A stretch of 6,160 nt of DNA from Coriobacteriales bacterium (GCA_031268525.1 JAIRXA010000060.1:1-6160), one strand, 5' to 3'. Positions 1 to 5,800 are shown, counted from the stretch's first letter. The notes: a model not told the origin generated them from the sequence alone. Made by a program: numbers and translations.

Positions 1-50
1 CAGCCCTCTATGTATCCCATGGGAAGTCCTATCGCCGGTCTGTCTTGCAG

Positions 51-82
51 TGATTATATTATACTATATATCTATCTATATC
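51..82. other. AT-rich low-complexity stretch
   Basis: A run made almost only of A and T with TATATT, TATACT, TATATATC and two TATC/TATA units, unlike the rest of the window. On the minus strand it contains two overlapping TATAAT boxes (53-58 and 58-63), and on the plus strand a TATACT (60-65). None has a good -35 partner. It could be a promoter region for a gene to the left of the window, or just intergenic DNA. Confidence 0.35.
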
Positions 83-105
83 GCTAGCTGATTTTTCACA
101 CAGCC

Positions 106-181
106 TGACGTCCCCCTGACACGTCCCGACTGACACTGTCCCACCCCTGTCCCAATAGAAACGTCCCCCTGTCCCAAGGGG
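106..181. repeat. Cluster of GTCCC-type short repeats, possible mobile-element end
   Basis: The 11-mer ACGTCCCCCTG occurs at 108-118 and again at 161-171. CTGTCCCA occurs at 136-143, 147-154 and 169-176, with spacings of 11 and 22 bp, and a further ACGTCCC is at 121-127. The block ends with a small hairpin, CCCCT (166-170) pairing with AGGGG (177-181). From memory, GTCCC/GGGAC-rich repeats of this kind flank REP-associated tyrosine (IS200-like) transposases in many bacteria, so this may be the end or scar of such an element. No transposase gene is visible in the window, so this is an inference. Confidence 0.45.
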
Positions 182-203
182 CTTACTCACGCACGCTTGC
201 GGA

Positions 204-220
204 GGTCGACCGAGCGCTCG
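204..220. repeat. Two abutting palindromes
   Basis: GGTCGACC (204-211) and CGAGCGCTCG (211-220) are perfect palindromes sharing one base. They sit about 160 bp upstream of the flavoprotein start codon. Their role is unknown; they could be a protein-binding site for the operon or the end of the repeat block to the left. Confidence 0.3.
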
Positions 221-363
221 CAGGTTAAACCCAATCACCTTGTTGTTGATGTTTTGATGATGCCCCTGTTGATAGTGCTGGGAATGTCAAGGTGTAGGGT
301 TTTGGCTCATGCAGAAGGAAGAAAGGGGAAATCGAGGTACAGCCAAGACAGCGAACCTGCGAG

Positions 364-369
364 AAAGGA
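364..369 (+). promoter_or_regulatory. Ribosome binding site of the flavoprotein gene
   Basis: AAGGAG lies 8 bases before the ATG at 378. It decides the start: the in-frame ATG at 309 would add 23 charged residues ahead of the Tat signal, whereas starting at 378 puts the twin arginines at residues 7-8, as usual for Tat signals. Confidence 0.8.
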
Positions 370-377
370 GAGTGGCA

Positions 378-2306
378 ATGAGTAACGGGGTATCGAGAAG
401 GAACTTTCTGAAAGGAGCCGGGGTCCTTGGCCTTGGTACTGCAGTGGCTGCTTCATTTGGTGCACTGAGTGGTTGCGGCGCAGCTGATACCACAGGTGCA
501 CATGGCGGCAGTGGGACTACTGCAACGACTGCGAGCGGCCAGACCTACGTCATCCATGCAGCGGACGTAATCGTTGTGGGCGGCGGTTTGGCCGGTATGA
601 ACGCTGCCCGACTCGTAAACGGATCAGGAGCTTCCTGCATCGTGGTCGACAAGGGTCCGGTCGGCCACTCGGGCAACAGCGGCATATCATGGGGACACTG
701 CATGATTACCAGCGAATGGAGTGGTGATGATGGGACAAGCGGTGTTGGTGCCATGCTCATGGACACGCATGGCTTGCTGGACCAGGAACACGCACTCGCT
801 GTGGTACAGGCTACTCAGGAGGGCCATGAGGTGGCATTCCTGGAGCAGGCAGGCAGCGTGTTTCAACGCGATGACAAGGGTGAGTTGGTAGGCAAAGTCG
901 AGAACGCCCCTTTCACCATGGTGCCCGATGCCAGGAACCGCCAGGTAGCCCAGTATGTCATGCGTCTGGGTATACCGGTCTTTGACCATATGATGATGAT
1001 TGACTTCGTCCTGTCGCCGGATGAGGGTATTGCGGGAATCGTTGCCATCGATCTGCGAGACGGGTCGGCACACCTGTTCAGAGGCAAATGCGTCATCCTC
1101 GCGACCGGCGGCTATCACTGGACCTTTGGGCGCACGAACGCCGGCCCGGAATCAACGGGAGAAGGTCATGCGGCGTTGCTGCGTCATGGCGTGGCGCTCA
1201 AGGATATGGAATTCGCTCACTATGATTTTGTGGGTGCCCGCCCGTTTGGGTATCGGCAGGACAAGGAGAAAGATCAGCTGGAGGTCGTGATGACCGGCTC
1301 GATCGCTGGGTCGATCTTCCCGCGTGTCTACAATAAGGATATGCAGAATTACGCCCTCGGGTATTTCTCCGATCCCAAGCTCAATGAGTTTCCCGGAGCG
1401 GCTTTCGCCGGCACGATGATAACTTCAGCTATCGAACTGGTCTCAGGCAAAGGCACGGTCGGCGATGGGTCAGGCGACGGTCTCTATCTCGATATCAAAG
1501 GTCTGAGCACCGACTATTCCTTCCCCTATGCCTGCTATGGCGGATTCTTCAAGGATGCGGCACGTGTTACCGGATACGAGTTCCCGGATTATTGGGAAAT
1601 GGTTCCCGAGGCCTATGGCTCAGGCGCTTCACCAAAGGTAGCTGCCAAGACCGGGGAGACCGCTATACCCAATCTCTATTCTGCAGTATTAAACATCACC
1701 GAGCTTTCCAGCATGTTCGCCTGGGGACAAGGCTACATCACCGGCAAGGCCGCAGCCGAGCGAGCCAGGTCCTCCGTCTTAGCCGCCTTTGACCCCGCTG
1801 AGGTCGCTACCATCATCGACAAGGCTTACGGAGCCCTCACGGCAACGCCACCTGATGGCATTCGCTCCTGTGAAGTGCATCGCAGTATCCAGCGTGCCTG
1901 CTACAAGGGCTTGGGACTCATCAAGGATGAGACGATCATGCAGGCTACGCTCGACGAACTTCTCCGCATCCAATCCGAGGACCTGCCGAAGATGTATTGC
2001 GCAGACACATCCCGACAGATGAACAGAGATTGGCAAAATGCCCTGGAGGTTGAAGGCATGCTGCTGTGCGCCATAGGCAGTGTCAAGGCCGCGCTCTCGC
2101 GGACCGAGACGCGCCCCTTGTTCTTCCGGACTGATTATCCAAAAATGGATAATGACAGCTGGTTGGCTTTCCAATGGGTCACGCTCGGTGACGACGGTAG
2201 CTGGGACATCAAGAAGGAGGACATCGAGGGCACGCTGTTCACGCGTGATGATATCAAATCGATGTTCCTGCCAGTTGATATCAGCATTCCGAATACCTAT
2301 CTCTAA
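378..2306 (+). CDS. Tat-exported lipoprotein FAD oxidoreductase, fumarate reductase flavoprotein superfamily
   Basis: A 642-aa flavoprotein of the SdhA/FrdA/AprA superfamily. Residues 6-12 (SRRNFLK) are a twin-arginine motif, followed by a hydrophobic segment and a lipobox LSGC (30-33), so it should be exported folded and lipid-anchored at Cys33. A low-complexity Gly/Thr/Ala linker (about 34-55) leads to the FAD Rossmann motif VVGGGLAG (66-73) with the ribose-binding acid Asp91. His97 lies where fumarate reductases bind FAD covalently. ATGG (242-245), TGEGHAALLRHGVALKDMEF (260-279) and a C-terminal helical domain with RTDYP (584-588) and DNDSW (591-595) are family hallmarks. By hand alignment the catalytic Arg (E. 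coli FrdA Arg287) is Ala310, the NRLG substrate Arg is replaced by FAWGQG (447-452), and the HYTMGG histidine is missing. A substrate other than fumarate is therefore likely; it is unknown. The stop codon overlaps the ribosome binding site of the next gene, so both are translated from one mRNA. Confidence 0.88.
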   Translation: MSNGVSRRNFLKGAGVLGLGTAVAASFGALSGCGAADTTGAHGGSGTTATTASGQTYVIHAADVIVVGGGLAGMNAARLVNGSGASCIVVDKGPVGHSGNSGISWGHCMITSEWSGDDGTSGVGAMLMDTHGLLDQEHALAVVQATQEGHEVAFLEQAGSVFQRDDKGELVGKVENAPFTMVPDARNRQVAQYVMRLGIPVFDHMMMIDFVLSPDEGIAGIVAIDLRDGSAHLFRGKCVILATGGYHWTFGRTNAGPESTGEGHAALLRHGVALKDMEFAHYDFVGARPFGYRQDKEKDQLEVVMTGSIAGSIFPRVYNKDMQNYALGYFSDPKLNEFPGAAFAGTMITSAIELVSGKGTVGDGSGDGLYLDIKGLSTDYSFPYACYGGFFKDAARVTGYEFPDYWEMVPEAYGSGASPKVAAKTGETAIPNLYSAVLNITELSSMFAWGQGYITGKAAAERARSSVLAAFDPAEVATIIDKAYGALTATPPDGIRSCEVHRSIQRACYKGLGLIKDETIMQATLDELLRIQSEDLPKMYCADTSRQMNRDWQNALEVEGMLLCAIGSVKAALSRTETRPLFFRTDYPKMDNDSWLAFQWVTLGDDGSWDIKKEDIEGTLFTRDDIKSMFLPVDISIPNTYL

Positions 2307-2311
2307 GGAGG
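2305..2311 (+). promoter_or_regulatory. Ribosome binding site of the iron-sulfur subunit
   Basis: AAGGAGG begins inside the TAA stop of the flavoprotein gene and ends 7 bases before the ATG at 2319. The strong site and the overlap indicate coupled expression of the two subunits. Confidence 0.85.
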
Positions 2312-2318
2312 AAACGCT

Positions 2319-3071
2319 ATGGCTGAGACGATTACACTGACCATACAGAGGTTCGACCCCTCCGTAGACAACGAGCCTTACTACAAGGATTACGAGGTTC
2401 CAAACGACGATCCGGATTTCGCCCCGTTCACAGCATTAAAGGCCCTGCATTATGTGAACCGCTACTTCGAACCGATAGGCTATGACTATAACTGTCGGCG
2501 CGATTCATGTGGTCGCTGCGCGATGATGATTGACGGACAGCCGCACCTGGCTTGCGGTTTTGTGTTGAGCAGCACCCACACCCTGGAGCCTCTGAAAGGC
2601 TTCCCCATCATCAGGGATCTTGTCGTAGACAAAAAAGACGCCTATGCCAAGTTCGTCGGCGGGTCCTCGTCCATCAAGACCTTGGATCCAGAGACCGTGA
2701 CGAAATCGTTTGACGATGGAAGCCTGTGGCTCGATAAGATATATTCCATCAATGCCTGCCGGGAGTGTATGAGCTGCTATGGCATCTGCTCGGCGCTCCA
2801 GATCAACGGAAAGTGGGATTCGTTTGCCGGCCCCGGCGCCACGATGCAGGTCTATATGCGCAGCATAGATACCATGGATCATGACGACCGTGTCTCACAG
2901 GCGGTATTCGCACAAAACATATTCGAGTGTATTCAGTGTGGGCTTTGCAACACGGTCTGCCCAGCGGGCATACCCATTCAGGAGAACATCAAGGAACTGA
3001 TGGATAAGGCCGAAGCACGCGGACTCAAGCCCGAGACGGATTCGGACACGACCTACTGGCCGCTTCTGTAA
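2319..3071 (+). CDS. FrdB/SdhB-like iron-sulfur electron-transfer subunit
   Basis: A 250-aa iron-sulfur protein, close to the usual length of FrdB/SdhB, expected to pass electrons to the flavoprotein encoded 12 bp upstream. The N-terminal plant-ferredoxin-like domain carries a [2Fe-2S] set at Cys59, Cys64, Cys67 and Cys79 (CRRDSCGRC then LAC). The C-terminal helical ferredoxin domain has Cys147, 150, 153, 157 and Cys204, 207, 210, 214. In E. coli FrdB the second set has only three cysteines and holds [3Fe-4S]; here Cys207 fills the position of Val207, so a second [4Fe-4S] is predicted. No signal peptide or membrane segment is visible, so if it works outside the cytoplasm it must travel with the Tat-signalled flavoprotein, as proposed for Tat-type fumarate reductases such as MfrAB. 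No anchor subunit (FrdC/D, SdhC or MfrE/CCG type) follows. The electron donor is therefore not encoded here. Confidence 0.9.
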   Translation: MAETITLTIQRFDPSVDNEPYYKDYEVPNDDPDFAPFTALKALHYVNRYFEPIGYDYNCRRDSCGRCAMMIDGQPHLACGFVLSSTHTLEPLKGFPIIRDLVVDKKDAYAKFVGGSSSIKTLDPETVTKSFDDGSLWLDKIYSINACRECMSCYGICSALQINGKWDSFAGPGATMQVYMRSIDTMDHDDRVSQAVFAQNIFECIQCGLCNTVCPAGIPIQENIKELMDKAEARGLKPETDSDTTYWPLL

Positions 3072-3104
3072 GCGGGCCTGAAGCACCTTTACGTACTCTG
3101 AGAT

Positions 3105-3156
3105 CCCAAGTCACAAACGCTCCCTGGCTCAAGCTTGGATGCGTCTGTGACTTGGG
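3105..3156. promoter_or_regulatory. 16-bp inverted repeat, candidate operator
   Basis: CCCAAGTCACAAACGC (3105-3120) and GCGTCTGTGACTTGGG (3141-3156) are reverse complements at 15 of 16 positions, separated by 20 bases. The right arm ends 5 bases before a TATAAT box. It lies 33 bp after the iron-sulfur subunit stop, so a terminator is possible, but no T-tract follows on either strand. The position across the likely -35 region of the regulator gene favours an operator. Which protein binds is unknown. Confidence 0.55.
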
Positions 3157-3161
3157 CGCTC

Positions 3162-3167
3162 TATAAT
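3162..3167 (+). promoter_or_regulatory. Candidate -10 box for the regulator gene
   Basis: A perfect TATAAT lies 90 bp before the regulator's ATG. No good -35 is found at 16-18 bp; the nearest TTG-type hexamer, TTGGAT (3135-3140), is 21 bp away. If real, this promoter probably needs an activator, which fits the inverted repeat directly upstream. The call rests on the hexamer and its position only. Confidence 0.4.
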
Positions 3168-3170
3168 GAG

Positions 3171-3233
3171 GAATCGGAGCTGGATGGTGGCTGTTGGTGA
3201 GCGACGCAGTGGCCGTTGGTGAGCGACGCAGTG
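3171..3233. repeat. 22-bp-period tandem repeats in the regulator leader
   Basis: GTTGGTGAGCGACGCAGTG occurs exactly at 3193-3211 and 3215-3233, a period of 22 bp. A degenerate copy precedes it at 3171-3192, keeping GAGC (3177-3180) and GTGGC (3187-3191) in register. The period equals about two DNA helical turns. BTAD/SARP regulators with OmpR-like winged helices are known to bind direct repeats with an 11- or 22-bp period, so this may be an autoregulatory site; that is inference. The two exact copies lie 3' of the candidate -10 box and would be transcribed from it. Confidence 0.6.
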
Positions 3234-3243
3234 CAATCGGCGC

Positions 3244-3250
3244 GAGGGGA
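3244..3250 (+). promoter_or_regulatory. Ribosome binding site that fixes the regulator start
   Basis: GAGGGGA ends 6 bases before ATG 3257. The longer in-frame starts (TTG 3194, GTG 3197) lack a comparable site and would make the tandem repeats coding, giving an N-terminus without resemblance to the family. Confidence 0.65.
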
Positions 3251-3256
3251 ACTGGG

Positions 3257-5185
3257 ATGGTGGACAGCGCGCAGGCAGGCAAAGGCTATGCCATATATCT
3301 TCTCGGTCAACCGGAGATACGTCGCGACATGCAGCCCTGCAAGGTGACACGTAGGATATGTCGCGGTATCGTCTTCTATCTCGCCGCACACCTGAACGCT
3401 GTCAACCGTGAGGTACTTCAAGAGATGTTTTGGCCGGACATCCCCAGCCAAACAAGCAGCCATAATCTGAGTCAGCACATGAGCGAGATTTCTAAGCAGG
3501 CACCCGGTCTTATCATCAAGAATGGGTCATACTATTCCCTGGAGGAGGGGACAGTCGTTGATACGAGGCTTTTTGATGCCTATTTCTCGTCGAGCACGCT
3601 TGTCGACATCCCCTTGCGTGAGGCGCTTCGGAGCTATCGTGGTGATTTCCTCGATGGCTTCTCACTCGATGTCTCGCCGGAGTTCAATGACTGGTATATG
3701 TTCTGTCTGGAACGCTATCGAGCCCTCTATGCTCACGGTCTCATCGAATCGGCTCGGCAACACCGATTCGAGGGCGAACCGAGTAAAGCCTTTGCAGAGC
3801 TTCGCTCGGCGATAAACGTCGACCCCTTCGCAGAGGAGCCCTACCGGGAGCTGATGATACTGTGGTATGAGCAAGGCGACCTCCTCAATGTCGGAAGAGC
3901 CTATCGCAAATTGGAGGAAGCACTGGTCCTGGAGTTCGATGCCAGCCCTTCCCGGGAAACGCAACACTTGTTCGAATCGATTATGGATGGTTCCGCAGGT
4001 CTCTCCGCTCGCCTGGATTTAAGGCGTCCTGTACAACCGCTGTCTTTCTCCGCCTCCCAAAAAACTACCTTGCAGGGGTTTCCCTTCATCGGAAGGGAGA
4101 GCGAAATGGCCTTTCTCAATGAACGAAGGGAATGGGGCGGCATGCTTTTGGTGAGCGGCCTGTCGGGCACAGGAAAGACCCGGCTGCTGAGCGAGTATGT
4201 CAAAGCCTGGGATGGTATCGCCCTCCACTGTTCGTGCGATGACCTACCCGTCCCGATCCCTCTGCTTCCGATCGTGAGTGCTTTGAGAGGCTTTTTCGCT
4301 GAACCACAATGGCTTGGCTTAAAGCAACAGATCAAGCGCAACCTTCACCCGTTATTCTGGAATGAAATGAGGGCACTGACGCCCGAGATCGACAACGATG
4401 ATCTCAATGCGACAGCGTCACTGAGCGATGAATACCACCGTATGCAGGCCATTCAGCAGCTCCTCGTAGAGATAAGTCGGCATTATCGCCTGATGATAGC
4501 CGTCGACGACCTGCACTATATCGATAGCTCTACTTTGAGTCTGCTCTCACTCATCGCTCTGTCTAACAAGGATTACGGCATCACTTTGGTAACGACTGAG
4601 GATGTGTTCGTCAGTGCCCCGGGTGTCGCCCGCGTCAAGGATTATCTGATGGCTTCTGGCAATCTGCACGTGTTGTCCTTATCGGTGCTGCCCAGATCCT
4701 GTGTCAAGCCATTCAGCGACCTCATCGATAAGGATAATGCCACGTTGGAACAATGGCTCTTTGACTATACAAAGGCAAACCCCTGTGTGCTCGTCGAGAC
4801 GACGAAGTATATCATCGAGCTGCAAAAGGCAACCGATCTGCAAAGCATCATGTCATCATTTAAGATAGTACCAACCTTTAAGAGTATAATAGCTACCAAA
4901 TACAACACACTCTTTGTGAACACGCGGAAGGTCGTTGATGCGGCGGCGGTGTGCGGCGATGGCTTCAGCCTGGCGATGCTCGCCTTCGTCTCCGAATTGA
5001 CCTGGGAATCCGTGTTGGAAGGTATCGATGAGCTCGTTACCAAAGGCTATATCTACGAAACTGAGGACAATCGTTACTGGTTTATCCAAAGCAACGTCAC
5101 CAGAGAGACCACCTACGAGCTGATAAGCAGTCAACGACGTGACTGGCTCGAAGCCAGAAAGCACGAATACCTCACCTCTGAGTAG
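3257..5185 (+). CDS. BTAD-domain and AAA ATPase transcriptional regulator
   Basis: A 642-aa cytoplasmic regulator. Residues about 11-90 look like the OmpR/SARP-type winged helix (YLLGQPEI at 13-20; REVLQEMFWPD at 51-61, then a helix with SQHMSEIS). Residues about 101-242 match the bacterial transcriptional activation domain (BTAD), with RGDFLDGF (128-135), a DPFAEEPYRELM segment (189-200) and an RAYRKLEEAL helix (214-223). FIGRES (277-282) opens an AAA/STAND-type ATPase: Walker A GLSGTGKT (301-308) and Walker B LMIAVDDLH (412-420, Asp417-Asp418). The remaining C-terminal part is helical, with a winged-helix-like segment near 555-625, and ends early; related proteins of about 1000 aa carry a TPR-like tail that is absent here. 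Nucleotide binding probably gates DNA binding or activation. Lying directly after the reductase operon on the same strand, it is the best candidate to regulate that operon; the ligand it senses is unknown. Confidence 0.85.
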   Translation: MVDSAQAGKGYAIYLLGQPEIRRDMQPCKVTRRICRGIVFYLAAHLNAVNREVLQEMFWPDIPSQTSSHNLSQHMSEISKQAPGLIIKNGSYYSLEEGTVVDTRLFDAYFSSSTLVDIPLREALRSYRGDFLDGFSLDVSPEFNDWYMFCLERYRALYAHGLIESARQHRFEGEPSKAFAELRSAINVDPFAEEPYRELMILWYEQGDLLNVGRAYRKLEEALVLEFDASPSRETQHLFESIMDGSAGLSARLDLRRPVQPLSFSASQKTTLQGFPFIGRESEMAFLNERREWGGMLLVSGLSGTGKTRLLSEYVKAWDGIALHCSCDDLPVPIPLLPIVSALRGFFAEPQWLGLKQQIKRNLHPLFWNEMRALTPEIDNDDLNATASLSDEYHRMQAIQQLLVEISRHYRLMIAVDDLHYIDSSTLSLLSLIALSNKDYGITLVTTEDVFVSAPGVARVKDYLMASGNLHVLSLSVLPRSCVKPFSDLIDKDNATLEQWLFDYTKANPCVLVETTKYIIELQKATDLQSIMSSFKIVPTFKSIIATKYNTLFVNTRKVVDAAAVCGDGFSLAMLAFVSELTWESVLEGIDELVTKGYIYETEDNRYWFIQSNVTRETTYELISSQRRDWLEARKHEYLTSE

Positions 5186-5199
5186 AGCCTGGGCCTGCC

Positions 5200-5595
5200 T
5201 TAAAACGTTACGACCTTCTGTTCGGGTGAGGCAAAGGAGGAGAAGGTCGCGGTCGCGTCGGTGAAGTACAACACCTGGTTGTTGCCATCACCGGCCGCAT
5301 AGCGATCCCTGAGCGTCGGATAGGCTTCCAGCATGTGTGTCTGGGCCTCGATACTCGAGTCGTCCACAAGCGTACCGGCCAGACGTACCCACACACCCTC
5401 AACAAAGGCGCAGATCTCAACCCTGGGGTTAGCAGCTATCTGCTTTGAGACCTCTTTGCTCAGGCCGGTTTGGATGTAGAGCTTGCCATCGTAGATGTCT
5501 ACGGTGCCAAAGGGGCGCACGCGCGGCTGGCCATCCTCGACCGTTGCGAGATAATAAATCCCCGCCTTTTTGAAAAACTCATACACTTCATCCAT
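5200..5595 (-). CDS. PPOX-fold (NimA-like) flavin-binding protein
   Basis: A 131-aa protein of the pyridoxamine 5'-phosphate oxidase-like split-barrel family, in the small NimC/NimA-like branch. Family marks are YYLATVEDGQPRVRPFG (14-30), DGKLYIQTGLSKEVSKQI (36-53), NPRVEICAF (56-64) and the closing YFTDATATFSSF (110-121). Such proteins usually bind FMN or F420 as homodimers and reduce small molecules, but many have no known substrate, so no reaction is assigned. True PNPOx enzymes are about 200 aa and have a C-terminal region missing here. The start at 5595 is chosen because GGAGGG lies 6 bases upstream; the in-frame ATG at 5658 has no such site and would translate through a palindrome. It converges on the regulator with only 14 bp between the stops and no clear terminator. 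Confidence 0.82.
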   Translation of the reverse strand: MDEVYEFFKKAGIYYLATVEDGQPRVRPFGTVDIYDGKLYIQTGLSKEVSKQIAANPRVEICAFVEGVWVRLAGTLVDDSSIEAQTHMLEAYPTLRDRYAAGDGNNQVLYFTDATATFSSFASPEQKVVTF

Positions 5596-5601
5596 CTCAT
5601 A

Positions 5602-5607
5602 CCCTCC
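5602..5607 (-). promoter_or_regulatory. Ribosome binding site of the PPOX gene
   Basis: On the minus strand GGAGGG precedes the ATG at 5595 by 6 bases. It supports the 131-aa product over the 152-aa alternative. Confidence 0.8.
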
Positions 5608-5612
5608 GTTCG

Positions 5613-5640
5613 TCGATTTGTCGCATAAACGACAAATCGA
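5613..5640. promoter_or_regulatory. Perfect palindrome upstream of the PPOX gene, Crp/Fnr-like operator candidate
   Basis: TCGATTTGTCG (5613-5623) and its exact reverse complement (5630-5640) flank a 6-base centre. The core TGTCG-N6-CGACA has the geometry of Crp/Fnr-family sites (TGTGA-N6-TCACA). It ends 17 bases before the start codon and, if the promoter below is right, lies within the transcribed leader at about +22 to +50. That position suggests repression, or an RNA hairpin close to the ribosome binding site, rather than activation. No Crp/Fnr gene is in the window. Confidence 0.6.
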
Positions 5641-5668
5641 AAACCTCCCATTCATCATTCATGTATCT

Positions 5669-5697
5669 ATGATAGTGTGAAGCAATGCAGAAATGAA
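5669..5697 (-). promoter_or_regulatory. Candidate promoter of the PPOX gene
   Basis: Read on the minus strand, TTCATT (5697-5692) and TATCAT (5674-5669) are separated by 17 bp. The -10 matches the consensus at 5 of 6 positions, the -35 at 3 of 6. Transcription would begin near 5662, giving a leader of about 67 nt that carries the palindrome. Confidence 0.35.
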
Positions 5698-5800
5698 GTA
5701 GCTTTGGGGTATTCCGGGGCATTCTACAGCGATTGAAGAGCCTTCAACACCCCTGAGAGAGATATGCGCGCAAAAGCTCGGTGAGGGATAAACGAAGGGA

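Larger units (their letters stand above)
1..377. other. Upstream non-coding region, no convincing gene
   Basis: I see no supportable gene in this stretch. Short open frames exist but have no ribosome binding site or family resemblance. Its left part is AT-rich (about 51-82), followed by a C-rich repeat cluster (106-181), then two abutting palindromes (204-220), then the leader of the flavoprotein operon. No convincing -35/-10 pair stands out. Several TTGATG/TTGATA hexamers lie at 246-251, 254-259 and 269-274, and a weak GATAGT could act as a -10 at 271-276, but I would not call a promoter from these. Confidence 0.6.

Noticed and set aside
1..20. Possible minus-strand gene starting at position 20 and leaving the window to the left
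   Set aside because: Only six codons are visible and the upstream AGGACT is a weak ribosome binding site; it cannot be supported.
106..233. CRISPR array suggested by the short repeats at 106-181 or 3171-3233
   Set aside because: The repeats are too short, unevenly spaced or directly adjacent, with no spacers of regular length and no cas genes.
309..377. Longer start for the flavoprotein, adding 23 residues
   Set aside because: The added residues are highly charged and would bury the Tat motif inside the chain; ATG 378 has a good AAGGAG at the right distance.
197..385. Short plus-strand open frame of 62 codons in the upstream region
   Set aside because: No ribosome binding site, no family resemblance, and it overlaps the true start of the flavoprotein gene.
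687..1118. Minus-strand open frame of 143 codons, and similar ones at 1779-2174, 2505-2882 and 3901-4341
   Set aside because: They lie wholly antisense to strongly supported genes, have no recognisable domains and are typical shadows of coding DNA.
378..2306. Naming the flavoprotein fumarate reductase (frdA) or succinate dehydrogenase (sdhA)
   Set aside because: The fold fits, but the key substrate-binding and catalytic residues could not be found by hand alignment, so a gene symbol would mislead.
3105..3156. Rho-independent terminator after the iron-sulfur subunit gene
   Set aside because: The stem is long enough, but no T-run follows the right arm on the plus strand or the left arm on the minus strand, and the 20-base loop is large.
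3194..3256. TTG or GTG start giving a 663-aa regulator
   Set aside because: No good ribosome binding site; the extension would encode the tandem repeats, and family similarity begins only after ATG 3257.
5596..5658. Upstream ATG giving a 152-aa PPOX protein
   Set aside because: No ribosome binding site before it, and the extra residues would be encoded by the palindrome, which looks regulatory.
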